Positions 9,480-19,308 of a stretch of DNA of 64,000 bases are shown here, piece after piece. Made by a program: the position numbers and the translations under genes. Source of the DNA: an uncultured Marinomonas sp. (GTDB lineage Bacteria; Pseudomonadota; Gammaproteobacteria; Pseudomonadales; Marinomonadaceae); NCBI GenBank assembly GCA_947493575.1, contig CANLRQ010000016.1, forward strand, positions 1 to 64,000. The letters are read 5' to 3'. Every line of letters starts with the position of its first letter. Positions within the stretch are counted from its first letter, which is position 1. The notes under the pieces are model-generated. The model had not been told where the DNA came from, ran no database searches, and worked only from the letters and a program-made list of their open reading frames with translations.

Positions 9480-10256
9480 ATGCAAACATTAAAATATTGG
9501 GTAAAAACCAGCCCTACCCCTTTCGCCAAAATTATTAGAATTAGCTGGAAGCCATTACAACAGCTTGAACTGCCAGCTATCCCTTTAATCACACCGTTGC
9601 TTTATCGGCTCCATAAATTGAGCTATCTCATTGTTACCAGCTTAGCTCGTCGATTGTATTGGACGCCATTATTCAAAAGTCAGATACAAGGAGGCAAACG
9701 TCTCTATTTGTATTCAGGTATGCCCCAACTGCTTGGCAATATCGATGTTAAAGTGGGTGAAGGCTGTCGCTGGTCTGGCATCAGTACCGTCTCTGCTCGT
9801 TGGAACAGTCCTAAACGCCCTACATTAACCATTGGTGATAATGTTGATATCGGCTGGCAAACCAGCATTGCTGTCGGCAGCGCTATTTCAATTGGCAACA
9901 ATGTGAGGATGGCAGGCCGAGCATTTCTTGCAGGTTATCCGGGACACCCGATTAATCCATTTGATAGAGCACAAGGGTTACCTGACCTAGATGATCAAGT
10001 AGGCAATATCCACTTATTAGACAATGTTTGGCTGGGTACAGGTGTCACCATATTAGGCAATGTCACCATAGGCAAAAACAGCATTATCGGCGCAGGCAGC
10101 ATAGTCACTCAGTCTATTCCTGACAATGTGATTGCGGCAGGTGTACCAGCAAAAGTTGTTCGAGTATTAACCTTAGCAGAACAAACCTCTGATCGTTCCT
10201 CACTAACGGACGCAGATAACAGCAAATACAATCCTCAATATCGTTCGGATAAATAA
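9480..10256 (+). CDS. Left-handed beta-helix acetyltransferase (SypM-like)
   Basis: 258 residues. The C-terminal two thirds carry imperfect hexapeptide repeats (for example IGDNVDIGWQTS, IGNNVRMAGRAFL, LLDNVWLGTGVTI, IGKNSIIGAGSIV) ending in DNVIAAGVPAKVVR, diagnostic of the LbetaH acyltransferase fold. Acetyl-CoA is the usual donor and a sugar hydroxyl the usual acceptor, so it probably O-acetylates the exopolysaccharide repeat unit. An unusual N-terminal extension of about 70 residues precedes the helix. GGAGAG stands upstream of the ATG. It begins the second transcription unit of the biosynthetic half, downstream of the promoter at 9399. Confidence 0.88.
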   Translation: MQTLKYWVKTSPTPFAKIIRISWKPLQQLELPAIPLITPLLYRLHKLSYLIVTSLARRLYWTPLFKSQIQGGKRLYLYSGMPQLLGNIDVKVGEGCRWSGISTVSARWNSPKRPTLTIGDNVDIGWQTSIAVGSAISIGNNVRMAGRAFLAGYPGHPINPFDRAQGLPDLDDQVGNIHLLDNVWLGTGVTILGNVTIGKNSIIGAGSIVTQSIPDNVIAAGVPAKVVRVLTLAEQTSDRSSLTDADNSKYNPQYRSDK

Positions 10257-10266
10257 GGAGAATACT

Positions 10267-11616
10267 ATGCAATGGTTTGTATTCGGAGAAGACTGGAACA
10301 GTCACCCAAGCAGCACTCAGCACCTATTTAAACGCATCGTTCAAGAAGATTCGGTGGTTTGGGTAAATTCCATTGGCTTGCGCTCACCTAAGATCAATCA
10401 TAAAGACGCCAAAAGAGTCATACAAAAGGCTAAGTCTTTATTTAAGGCCGAATCCTTGGCGGCACCAAAAACACCCGATAACATTGAGCCTACTTTAAGG
10501 GACTCCCACATACCCCAGAGCCTTGACCACACTCTTTTTGAACAAACGCTTTTTAATCAAAAAGGCCTTGCTCAAGAGCCAATAGACATTAAACCCGTAA
10601 CTATTAAACCCGTCACCATTAAACCAATAGTTATTGAACCGCATGTATTGCCTTTTCATCAGAGCCATTTAGTACGCCGCATTAATAAATACTCTTTAAA
10701 ACGACAATTAGAGAATGCGACCAAACACTTGTCAGAAAGGGAAACAGCTAGAGATGAGCCCCGTGTCTTGTGGCTTTCTCTGCCTTCGGCAGTGGACCTA
10801 ATTGGTCACTGTCATGAAGACGTATCTGTTTATTATTGTGGTGACGATTTCAGTGCTCTAGCAGGGGTCGATCACAAAACCATTGCAAGAATGGAACAGG
10901 AACTTATTCAGGAATGCGACTTAATATTCACCGCCAGCCAAACATTAAAAGACAAGTTCCCCCCAGAGAAAACACATCTGTTAGAGCACGGTGTAGACTA
11001 CGAACTTTTTCAAACGCCTCACCCTAAACCCCCAAATTTTCCCGAGGGAAAAGTGATGGGTTTTTATGGTCAATTAGCCGATTGGGTAGACATCCCTCTT
11101 CTGGAATCCATTGTAGAGACATTTTCTGACTGGACACTGATGATTATTGGCGACATTCATACCAATACTGGCAAGCTTTTAAACCATAAAAATGTGTGTC
11201 ACTTATCCGCAATGCCACATAACCAACTTGCCGCGTATGCTCAACATTGGGATATTGCCCTACTGCCTTTTAAACATTGCTCGCAAATTTTTCACTGTAA
11301 TCCATTGAAATTAAGAGAGTATTTAGCCACGGGAACACAGATCATTTCTACCGACTTTCCTGCGGCTCAGCCTTATCAACCTCATTTGGACCTTGTTACT
11401 GAAAAAGACAATTTCATCGACACCATTCATAAAGTAATAGAAAAACAAAATAGCTTTGGCCAGAGACAAGAGTCATTACGCCAAAAAGCTCAGCAGGAAA
11501 GTGTTTATATCGAATCGTGGCAACAAAGAGTCAATCTAGTAAATATGCTCGTTAGACAAACCATTCAAAAAAAAACACTGGATGATCGTATTTGTTTCTC
11601 AAACACACATTCTTAG
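10267..11616 (+). CDS. Glycosyltransferase (SypN-like)
   Basis: 449 residues. An N-terminal WFVFGEDWNSHPSSTQHLF segment and the later VYYCGDDFSAL, DLIFTASQTLKDKF and LLEHGVDYELF segments resemble family 4-type glycosyltransferases that use a UDP-sugar. The donor half contains VMGFYGQLADWVDIPLL and LREYLATGTQIIST. A low-complexity stretch near residues 108-120 repeats IKPVTIKPVTIKPIVIEP, probably a flexible linker. AAGGAG precedes the ATG. It follows the acetyltransferase by 10 bases, the same order as sypM-sypN. Sugar specificity cannot be read from the sequence. Confidence 0.8.
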   Translation: MQWFVFGEDWNSHPSSTQHLFKRIVQEDSVVWVNSIGLRSPKINHKDAKRVIQKAKSLFKAESLAAPKTPDNIEPTLRDSHIPQSLDHTLFEQTLFNQKGLAQEPIDIKPVTIKPVTIKPIVIEPHVLPFHQSHLVRRINKYSLKRQLENATKHLSERETARDEPRVLWLSLPSAVDLIGHCHEDVSVYYCGDDFSALAGVDHKTIARMEQELIQECDLIFTASQTLKDKFPPEKTHLLEHGVDYELFQTPHPKPPNFPEGKVMGFYGQLADWVDIPLLESIVETFSDWTLMIIGDIHTNTGKLLNHKNVCHLSAMPHNQLAAYAQHWDIALLPFKHCSQIFHCNPLKLREYLATGTQIISTDFPAAQPYQPHLDLVTEKDNFIDTIHKVIEKQNSFGQRQESLRQKAQQESVYIESWQQRVNLVNMLVRQTIQKKTLDDRICFSNTHS

Positions 11617-11650
11617 CGTTTGAGAAAAATACGATTAGGAGGTTTTTAGG

Positions 11651-14236
11651 ATGATATATTTACTCAAGTGCCACACTTTTTTACGTTGTGTTTTTTTATT
11701 GATTGTCATTTTATTTGGTTACAGCCAAGTTGCTTATGCCGCTCTAAACAAGACAAAAACAAATGATTCTTCTGCAAAAGTTGAGTTAGCTTTAAATAAA
11801 AGGCTGTCTTACTGGAGCTTTGAAGAAGGTATCCCCCAAGGTAAGCAGTTTGTCGTTAAAGGGCATGTCATATCAGATGTAACTCCCACAAATCAGCCAA
11901 GAATTTTAATACGCATTGACCATACCACCAGCCACAATTACTACAGCCGCTTTAATCATGAACAAGTTTTAGCAAGCGGGTCATTTACAGTTCGCATAGA
12001 CATGGACCAGTTAAAAACAGGCCATAGGAAACCCTTTGCCTCAACAGAAAGTCGTCGTATTTATCTAAAAGCCTTTTCTGGGGATATACAGTTTGAAGAA
12101 GCCTATTTAATCGATAAACCTATAGCGTCCGAGCATATTGTAGGCTGGGATTTCTCCCTTAATAAACAGTCGGCTGCATGGGGATTTTACTCTTTAACAC
12201 CGACATCAACCTGGGTGAACATTGGTGGTCATTCTGGCAATCAACCTAAGCAAGGCTTTATCAAAGGTACATTGAGAGGGCGCGATAGACCCTACTATGA
12301 CGAACTTATTAATGATGGTTTAGAAGGCATAAAACAAGTAAAACTGCCACTTAAAAATGGCCTTTGGCAAGTACGATTATGGACTCAAGATGTGGGTGAA
12401 TGGGAATATGTACCGCACCCATTAAATAGGACATTGCGCATTAATCAACAGGTGGTTTTACAAGAGTCACTGACCGCAGAAGAGTGGTACTCAAAATATT
12501 ACTTTACTCCTTTAAACGTCAGCAAGGCCGCACGACAAGATTATACACAACACCGAACATCAAAACTGCATCATGATTTTTGGCAGCAAATCGCCAGTAT
12601 TCGTGGAAACCCAATTGATACTGTTGTCGAAGTCAAAAATGGTATTTTGCAAATTGATCTATTAAGTGATCACCCTTCTGGTGAGTTTTTATCAGCGGTC
12701 ATTGCAACGCCTTGGAATGCCAATGCGGAAACCATATTGTCCAATTTCACCAACCAAAGAGAGCAACTCTTTTTTGAGCGTTGGCCAATCATTGCTCAAC
12801 CAGATAGGTTAAAAATAGATGCATTAAGTAACTTAACCGAATGGGGCAAGACAACACCCACCTTTGCCAAAAATGAGCTAATTACTTTACGCATCACTTT
12901 CTCGGAAGATATGGGCACCTTAAACCAGAGCCTCATGCCTTTCAAAAATATGACATGGTTTCAAATGACTCCCATGCTTAATCGAATTGGTGGTCAAGAA
13001 AATGCATTAACATTAAAACCGTATTTAGCTTCTTTTACCCCAGAGAATCACTTCGCTAAAACAGGCGATACATGGATAATGACAGGAGAATATGACCCTC
13101 TTTACCAAGATAGATCCAATTACAACGCCTTCAGCCATTACCCTATAGCGTCTTCAAAGGCATTAAACGCAGCCACAAAAACCGCATCACTTTATTTTGA
13201 TAATGGTCAATTGAGCACCCACTTCAACACATTGCAAAGCGGTTCAGGAAAAGACATATCATTACCCAATACCGCAACACCAATTGGTATTTATTTGGAT
13301 TTTGCACCACATTTATCTTGGTTCTCTCAGCAAGCAGCAAGTCAACAAGCGAATCAAGATTATCAATTTATTCGCAACTTTGGACTAACAGGTGTCGCCC
13401 CCGCTTTACCGACTCCAACAGCAGATAGCAATTCCATCCTGAATTTCAAAAGAGCCACTCAAGCACCGTTACTCGCTGGCTTGGTGCCTCCTTTTCCAGC
13501 TTACACTCCATTAAAAAGAATGTTGGGGCAATCACAACAAGAGCAACTCGAAACCCTAAAATCGCTGCAATCTCTTAACTCATTGTTACTTTGGTCCCTT
13601 GCTGATGAGCCGGGGTTATTCCCTGAGTTAGACAATAATCTTTTAGCGATGAACAAGCTGATCAGTCGTTTTATGCCAGAAATGCCTCGCTTTGCACAAT
13701 TAAATCAAACTCACCATGCAGCATTGGCCGATTTGTATACGGACATTGCGATTAATCAAGGCTACCAGATTACACCAGCAAGATTAGAGAGGTTGAAAAA
13801 AAGTAAAAAAAACTACTACCTGTACAATTTACCTGATTTACGCTTTTCCGCTGGCCTCTATCTATGGCAAACACAAGCTAAAGGCTTTTGGCAATGGCAC
13901 GGCAGAATGCCAACCGCCCATCCATATGACCCTACAGATGGCCGAGAAGACGACGTTCAATTCTTCTTACCTCTAAAAAGCACCGCCAGTTCAGCCAATA
14001 AAAAGGCACAAAACCATGTCATCATTCGTGCCGACTTACTCAACTTACGCACAGGAGTGAACGATTTTCGTTGGTTACAATGGCTTTCGCAAAATGCAAA
14101 ACGCCATATCGATTTTGCAATTCTTCAACAGAAAATTCAGTTATCACTCACAAAAAAAGAACTAAAAACCAATAAAAACAATAGATTAAACAAGATCAAC
14201 CTTGAGATAAAACAACTGGCACAAAGGCTGCAATAA
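11651..14236 (+). CDS. Large secreted protein, possibly glycoside-hydrolase-like
   Basis: 861 residues with an N-terminal signal peptide (hydrophobic FLLIVILFGYSQVAYA then a likely cleavage after AYA). Residues 40-380 look like beta-sandwich modules. The C-terminal half includes YPIASSKA, LLWSLADEPGLFPELDNN and later FWQWHGRMPTAHPYDPTDGRE, RADLLNLRTGVNDFRWLQWL. The spaced DEP motif and a C-terminal block of the kind seen in DUF4091/GH123-like proteins suggest a periplasmic or exported polysaccharide-cleaving enzyme, but I do not recognise the family firmly. It sits between the sypN- and sypO-like genes, where the Vibrio locus as I remember it has no gene. A lyase or structural role is possible. 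Confidence 0.6.
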   Translation: MIYLLKCHTFLRCVFLLIVILFGYSQVAYAALNKTKTNDSSAKVELALNKRLSYWSFEEGIPQGKQFVVKGHVISDVTPTNQPRILIRIDHTTSHNYYSRFNHEQVLASGSFTVRIDMDQLKTGHRKPFASTESRRIYLKAFSGDIQFEEAYLIDKPIASEHIVGWDFSLNKQSAAWGFYSLTPTSTWVNIGGHSGNQPKQGFIKGTLRGRDRPYYDELINDGLEGIKQVKLPLKNGLWQVRLWTQDVGEWEYVPHPLNRTLRINQQVVLQESLTAEEWYSKYYFTPLNVSKAARQDYTQHRTSKLHHDFWQQIASIRGNPIDTVVEVKNGILQIDLLSDHPSGEFLSAVIATPWNANAETILSNFTNQREQLFFERWPIIAQPDRLKIDALSNLTEWGKTTPTFAKNELITLRITFSEDMGTLNQSLMPFKNMTWFQMTPMLNRIGGQENALTLKPYLASFTPENHFAKTGDTWIMTGEYDPLYQDRSNYNAFSHYPIASSKALNAATKTASLYFDNGQLSTHFNTLQSGSGKDISLPNTATPIGIYLDFAPHLSWFSQQAASQQANQDYQFIRNFGLTGVAPALPTPTADSNSILNFKRATQAPLLAGLVPPFPAYTPLKRMLGQSQQEQLETLKSLQSLNSLLLWSLADEPGLFPELDNNLLAMNKLISRFMPEMPRFAQLNQTHHAALADLYTDIAINQGYQITPARLERLKKSKKNYYLYNLPDLRFSAGLYLWQTQAKGFWQWHGRMPTAHPYDPTDGREDDVQFFLPLKSTASSANKKAQNHVIIRADLLNLRTGVNDFRWLQWLSQNAKRHIDFAILQQKIQLSLTKKELKTNKNNRLNKINLEIKQLAQRLQ

Positions 14237-14271
14237 CCACTATTAATGGATTTTTAATCATAGAGGTTGTC

Positions 14272-15846
14272 ATGCAATTAGCCATTCAAACACGTTTGTA
14301 TCGTTTGCTTTGCGCCACATGGAGGCATAGATACCTATTGGTCATTCCGCCACTCTTGTTGCCTATCATGGGTTTTTTCTTATCCAATGCAGCACCAAAA
14401 ATCTATGACAATCACACTTCTTTTTTGGTTCAAGAGAGTGCTACTTTGAACCCCTTTCTAAAAGACCTATCGGTTGACTCGCAAATTCAGCAGCGAATGA
14501 AAGCCTTGGACACCTTGCTTCACAGCCGCCATATTTTACAAAAAGTTGCGGTATCGGAAGGCTTATATCCAGCAACACCAAGTGATTATGAAAAAGACCA
14601 AATCATCAATAAATTATCCTCAAATTTAACCGTCGCTTTGTTTGGTTCGGATCTCATTCGCATTTCTTATCGCAGTAGTCGCCCTGAAGGAATGGATTCC
14701 TTATTACGCAGTGTTAGAAACATTTTCATAGATCAACTGCTAGCACCAGAACGTAGCTCAATGAGTAACTCTGAACAGTTTTTATTAGGTCAGTTAGAAA
14801 ACCAACGGGCCCAGTTAAATAAAGCCGAATCCGCATTGGCAGACTTCAAATCAAAGCATGTCATGCAATTGCCGAGTCTATTTACCAATAATGTGTCTTC
14901 TATTTCAGAGCTGCGCCAATTAATTTCACAAAAAGAAATTGAGCTGGCAGGGCAAGATGCGGTTATGTCTGGCTTGCACACTCAACTTATTTTAAACAAC
15001 CCTCTTATTCTACAAATAGAGAAAGACATTATTCAGAAAAAGCGCACTCTTGGTAATTTGCAATCGAGATATACCGCAAGACACAGCAAGGTCATTATTG
15101 CCCAAACAGCATTAGACAGATTAGAGCAAGAGCTAGCGAAATGGGTTGAAATTACCACTCAAATTGATGACATAGAAGGTCTAGAAAGATTTTTTAAGTC
15201 TTCTAAACAAAACAACATAAGCAGTTTATTTCCAGAACTTTCAGGCAATATCTCTAAGAATATAGAAAAAGCATTAGCCTCTTTAAACTTTACTCCAAAT
15301 AATGAAATCGAAGCAGCAAAGCTAAAACATTCTCGCCTGACTCAGGAATTAAGCCAGTTACGTCAACAACACGACGACCTACTCACCCTCATTAATAACA
15401 GTGGCGATATAGAACAAACTCTACAATCACTGAGTCGTGATCTCAAGGTTCAAGAAAAAGTCTACCAAGAAACATTGGATCGCTACGAACGTGCAAAAGT
15501 CACAGGAGCACTAGGCAGCTACGAACAAAAAGACCGAATTAAAATAATTGATCAAGCTTATGTGCCATCTGCTCCAAGCAATATGCCAGTGGCTTTTTTC
15601 ATCGTATTGGGAGCCATTGCAGGCATTGGTTTAGGTGTCAGCTCTGCACTCGTTCTTGAAATAACCGACTCCAGATTGCGCTATATGAATGAAGTAGAAA
15701 ACATCGCTAAGGTGCCGGTTCTATCTCGTATTCCCAAAATCAAAGACGATCATTATTTGCTGGATATCGATGAGTTTATTGAAGACAAACCGAAAAAATC
15801 ACTCGGCTGCTTTACTAAATTTCATCGTTCTAAAACTAAAACCTGA
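14272..15846 (+). CDS. Polysaccharide co-polymerase, Wzz/GumC-type chain-length regulator (SypO-like)
   Basis: 524 residues. One membrane span lies near residues 22-40 (RYLLVIPPLLLPIMGFFL) and another near 440-465 (MPVAFFIVLGAIAGIGLGVSS). Between them is a long periplasmic region rich in coiled coil (AQLNKAESALADFKSKHV and later heptads). The sequence PSAPSNMPVAF just before the second span is the proline-rich motif of Wzz proteins. It has no C-terminal kinase domain; the kinase-like partner would be the separate protein at 22863. It controls polymer length with the Wzy-like protein. Confidence 0.9.
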   Translation: MQLAIQTRLYRLLCATWRHRYLLVIPPLLLPIMGFFLSNAAPKIYDNHTSFLVQESATLNPFLKDLSVDSQIQQRMKALDTLLHSRHILQKVAVSEGLYPATPSDYEKDQIINKLSSNLTVALFGSDLIRISYRSSRPEGMDSLLRSVRNIFIDQLLAPERSSMSNSEQFLLGQLENQRAQLNKAESALADFKSKHVMQLPSLFTNNVSSISELRQLISQKEIELAGQDAVMSGLHTQLILNNPLILQIEKDIIQKKRTLGNLQSRYTARHSKVIIAQTALDRLEQELAKWVEITTQIDDIEGLERFFKSSKQNNISSLFPELSGNISKNIEKALASLNFTPNNEIEAAKLKHSRLTQELSQLRQQHDDLLTLINNSGDIEQTLQSLSRDLKVQEKVYQETLDRYERAKVTGALGSYEQKDRIKIIDQAYVPSAPSNMPVAFFIVLGAIAGIGLGVSSALVLEITDSRLRYMNEVENIAKVPVLSRIPKIKDDHYLLDIDEFIEDKPKKSLGCFTKFHRSKTKT

Positions 15847-15983
15847 ACTTTTTACACATACGTTTTTACACATGATTTTTTTATTTAACGATCAAAACGT
15901 CTTTCTATAAAAACTCTTAGAAAAGCCCTTAAAAAGATCTCTTAAAAGACGCTTAGAAAGACAACTCAATAGAGGTATCTATT

Positions 15984-17057
15984 ATGAAAATTATTGAAGT
16001 GGTTCAACATCTTGCTCCCGGCGGCATCGAAACCTTAGTACTTGAATTGCAAAAAATCTATTCTAAGGCGGATAAGGTCATCATTGTCAGCTTAGAAAAC
16101 AATAAAATGCACGCTCTATCAAAATGGGCGCGACTCACCAACCTTCAATGTGAGCTTGTTTTCTTAAATAAACAGCCAGGGCTTCGCCTTGATACCATCA
16201 AACAACTTATCAAACTCTTTGCCAGACAGCGCCCCGATGTTATCCATACCCATCACATTGGCCCCCTTTTATATGCGGGATTAGCTGCTCGTCACTTAAA
16301 CTTAACCTCCATCATTCATACCGAACACGATGTTTGGCACCTTCAATCTAATAAAAAGCACCGATTTCTACAAAAAGTGCTGCTCTCTTACATCCAACCC
16401 AAATTAGTTGCCGATGCACACTATGTAGGTGAAGCATTAAGCAAACTGTTTCCTAAATATCAGAATCATGTAATTTCTAATGGTATTGATGTAGAAACCT
16501 TTCATCCGGGTGATCTATTCATCGCCAGAAACGCCTTACAGTTACCGCAAAACGTTAAAATCATTGGTTGTGCAGCAAGGCTAGTTAACGGTAAGGGACA
16601 CCCTTATTTATTTGAAGCCATGATGTCTTTGCCAGATGAAATTCATTTGGTATTAGCAGGTGACGGGCCACTAAAACCTTTGCTCATGACATTATGTGAA
16701 CGTTTAAACATACAAGATCGTGTCCACTTTTTAGGCAGCATTGATAATATGACCACTTTCTATCAATCGCTCGATGTATTTTGCCTACCCTCTGAAGCGG
16801 AAGGACTACCACTGTCTCCTTTAGAGGCGCAAGCATGCAATATTCCAGTCATAGTAACGGATGTTGGAGGATGCAACGAAGCCGTCTGTGCACACACAGG
16901 AAAATTAATCCCACCCAAAAGCATTGATGCCCTAGTCAATGCATTAAGCCAAACCTTAGAAAAAGAAGATCTCAACCTTAAATTTCGCCCTAGAGACTTT
17001 ATCCATAAAGAGCATTCTCTAAACAATATGGCTAGCCAGTATCGTGACCTAATGTGA
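15984..17057 (+). CDS. Family 4 glycosyltransferase (SypP-like)
   Basis: 357 residues, GT-B fold. VQHLAPGGIETLVLEL (donor-side glycine-rich turn), DVIHTHHIGPLLYAGL and ISNGIDVETFHPGD are all typical. The C-terminal half holds GCAARLVNGKGHPYLF and CLPSEAEGLPLSPLEAQACNIPVI, a good EX7E motif. AGAGG precedes the ATG. The 137-base gap upstream contains short direct repeats of an AAAAGA(C/T) kind, and I found no sigma54 site in it, unlike the sypP promoter reported in Vibrio fischeri. Confidence 0.92.
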   Translation: MKIIEVVQHLAPGGIETLVLELQKIYSKADKVIIVSLENNKMHALSKWARLTNLQCELVFLNKQPGLRLDTIKQLIKLFARQRPDVIHTHHIGPLLYAGLAARHLNLTSIIHTEHDVWHLQSNKKHRFLQKVLLSYIQPKLVADAHYVGEALSKLFPKYQNHVISNGIDVETFHPGDLFIARNALQLPQNVKIIGCAARLVNGKGHPYLFEAMMSLPDEIHLVLAGDGPLKPLLMTLCERLNIQDRVHFLGSIDNMTTFYQSLDVFCLPSEAEGLPLSPLEAQACNIPVIVTDVGGCNEAVCAHTGKLIPPKSIDALVNALSQTLEKEDLNLKFRPRDFIHKEHSLNNMASQYRDLM

Positions 17058-17072
17058 AAAAGGAGAAGTGCC

Positions 17073-18257
17073 ATGATGACTTTATGCATTCTTATATTCA
17101 TTTTTTCTGGGGGGATGATTATTTATCATCACTTTGGCTACCCATTTCTGCTGGCTTTTGCGAGCAAATACAGTTCAATAAAGCCGAAACCCCAGTATTC
17201 AGAGGACAGATTAGATAAACAAAAATTATCTCATCTGCCTTCTGATGCACTGCCTCATATTGCGCTGGTTATACCTGTTTATAATGAGGGCAATGCCATT
17301 GCAGAAAAGTTATTCAATCTGGCGTTTCTAGAATACCCAGCTGAAAAGCTCACTATCCATGTTATTTTTGATGGTTGTAATGACAACTCTTATGAATGCG
17401 CTCAAACGGCCTTAAATAATCCATTATGCCGATCTCTACAGGTGACGTTATACCATGAGTCTAAAAATCGTGGCAAATTAGCACAACTGAATCGACTTAT
17501 TCCTAATATTAAAGCCGACATTATTGGTCTCTCTGATGTAACAGCATTACTTTCTATTGATGCGCTTTTGCTTTCTGCGCAGCATTTTTCTAATAAAGAA
17601 ATAGGTGCTGTGTGCGCGACCTATCGTTTCTTATCTGACGGGAGAGCCCAAGAAACCTCTTACTGGCAATATCAAACACAAATAAAAATGCATGAAAGTG
17701 CTCTAGGATCCACACTAGGTGCCCACGGTGCTTTCTATTTACTACGACACTCCACTTTCCACACCTTGCCATCAGATAGCATTAATGATGATTTTTTGCT
17801 GCCTTGCGAAGTCATAAAGCAAGATTACCGAGTCATTTACGATCCAAATATGGTTGCTGTAGAGGCCGAACCTACAGACTTAGCACAAGATTTTAAACGT
17901 CGAGTACGGATCAGTGCAGGCAATTTACAACAAAGCCTGCGACTCACTTCCCTTTTACATCCTAAACATGGAATCACTGCAATGATGTTTTTATCTTGCA
18001 AATGGGTTCGTCCTTTTATGCCACTGTTTTTTGCACTGGCTTTAATTTCTTCATTTTTCCTGAGCCTGCATTCTGTCTGGCTTGCGCCCTTATTCTTAGG
18101 TCAAATTTCACTCTATTTCTTAGTTTTGGCCCAACAATTGCTCAAGTCTAATAACACAATACTGATCAAGTTACATTACCTAGTGTCAGGACATGGTATT
18201 AGCGTCATTGGCGCATTTAAATACCTAACAGGTGCCTACAAAGGGCCATGGAGATAA
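17073..18257 (+). CDS. Membrane-bound family 2 glycosyltransferase (SypQ-like)
   Basis: 394 residues. An N-terminal span (LCILIFIFSGGMIIYHHFGY) is followed by a GT-A domain with IALVIPVYNEGNAI, HVIFDGCNDNSYE and ADIIGLSDVTALLS. The QDFKRRVRISAGNLQQSL segment resembles the R(x)2R / Q-x-x-RW-type acceptor motif of processive synthases, but it reads NLQQSL. Two or three membrane spans close the protein. The family includes chitin- and hyaluronan-synthase-like enzymes, but a non-processive role in repeat-unit assembly is likelier here. RBS AGGAGA precedes the ATG. It sits four bases before the sugar transferase. Confidence 0.88.
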   Translation: MMTLCILIFIFSGGMIIYHHFGYPFLLAFASKYSSIKPKPQYSEDRLDKQKLSHLPSDALPHIALVIPVYNEGNAIAEKLFNLAFLEYPAEKLTIHVIFDGCNDNSYECAQTALNNPLCRSLQVTLYHESKNRGKLAQLNRLIPNIKADIIGLSDVTALLSIDALLLSAQHFSNKEIGAVCATYRFLSDGRAQETSYWQYQTQIKMHESALGSTLGAHGAFYLLRHSTFHTLPSDSINDDFLLPCEVIKQDYRVIYDPNMVAVEAEPTDLAQDFKRRVRISAGNLQQSLRLTSLLHPKHGITAMMFLSCKWVRPFMPLFFALALISSFFLSLHSVWLAPLFLGQISLYFLVLAQQLLKSNNTILIKLHYLVSGHGISVIGAFKYLTGAYKGPWR

Positions 18258-18260
18258 CTT

Positions 18261-18941
18261 ATGAAAATGCAAATAGATAACCTCACCCAAACACATAGCC
18301 ATCAAGAAGAGAGCTTTATTCCTCTAAGAGTTCGTATGGCTAAACGCCTATTTGATGTCTTGTGCGCCACACTTTTATTAGCACTGACATTACCCATCTG
18401 GCCCCTGTTAATGGTCGCTATAAAGTTAGATTCAAAAGGGCCTGTATTTTTTGTGCAACAACGAATAGGCCGTGCCGATATAAAATCCTACACGCTTTTT
18501 AAAATGATCAAATTTCGCACCATGATTCAAAATGCCGAAGCGAAAACCGGGCCGGTTTGGGCCGCGAAAAATGACCCAAGAATTACCACAGTTGGTAACT
18601 TTATGAGAAAAACCCGACTAGATGAATTACCTCAATTAATCAATGTCTTAAAGGGTGAAATGTCTATGATTGGGCCACGACCAGAACGCCCAAGCATTAT
18701 GGGCAAACTGGAGAACCACATCCCTTTATTCAATGAACGTACCTATGGCGTACTGCCAGGAATTACAGGGCTCGCGCAAGTTTATCAAGGTTACGATGAA
18801 ACCATTGAAGACAGCCGCAATAAGCTAAGTTATGACCTGTCTTATTCCGTTGCTTTAACCTCGCTACGCAGTTGGGCCAGCATAGAATTACTGATTGTTT
18901 ATAAAACCATTTGTGTGGTCCTTGGTGGACGCGGTCAGTAA
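18261..18941 (+). CDS. Undecaprenyl-phosphate sugar phosphotransferase (initiating, SypR-like)
   Basis: 226 residues, a minimal bacterial sugar transferase. The order is a membrane helix (residues 30-60, KRLFDVLCATLLLALTLPIW), GPVFFVQQRIG, FKMIKFRTM, RLDELPQLINVLKGEMSMIGPRPERP and a short C-terminal tail. These motifs define polyprenyl-phosphate phosphoglycosyl transferases of the WcaJ/PglC superfamily, which place the first sugar phosphate on undecaprenyl phosphate. It lacks the extra N-terminal spans of full WcaJ. It closes the biosynthetic half, the same end position as sypR. Confidence 0.93.
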   Translation: MKMQIDNLTQTHSHQEESFIPLRVRMAKRLFDVLCATLLLALTLPIWPLLMVAIKLDSKGPVFFVQQRIGRADIKSYTLFKMIKFRTMIQNAEAKTGPVWAAKNDPRITTVGNFMRKTRLDELPQLINVLKGEMSMIGPRPERPSIMGKLENHIPLFNERTYGVLPGITGLAQVYQGYDETIEDSRNKLSYDLSYSVALTSLRSWASIELLIVYKTICVVLGGRGQ

Positions 18942-19308
18942 CCCAACTTCCAATAGTAAAGCACCGTAGTAGAAAATATCATGAGTCATACAAAGAAACA
19001 CTCTGGTTAAAAATGATCATGAGATTTATCTCTTAAACCACATACCTAAAAACCAACCGAGTACTTTTCAAAAGGTATCTCTTCAACAAGGCATCTCTTC
19101 AAAAGAGCACCTTCAATCTCATACTTGCTTATAGATCGCTTTCTCAGTCTATAAGCAAGTTGCAAAATGCAAACCGAGATTTTTGCAACTTGCAATTCCG
19201 CTCTTAGACTTTTCCCAAATTCATAAAAACATCTTTAGAAAATCAAGAAAACCTATCAAATCCCATTATTTTTCCTTTAAAAACAATAAATTAAAAACAT
19301 CATCATAG
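18942..19308. other. Intergenic region with two hairpin-forming inverted repeats
   Basis: No gene seen. CTTGCTTATAG at 19124-19134 pairs perfectly with CTATAAGCAAG at 19149-19159. Immediately after it, AGTTGCAAAA (from 19158) pairs with TTTTGCAACT ending at about 19191, so the two hairpins share a base or two and may be alternative structures. There is no T-run to make a clear terminator. A leader, operator or small RNA is possible; nothing distinguishes these. Confidence 0.5.

Noticed and set aside
15847-15983. Possible fourth sigma54 promoter before the sypP-like gene
   Set aside because: No GG/GC pair with the correct spacing on the plus strand.
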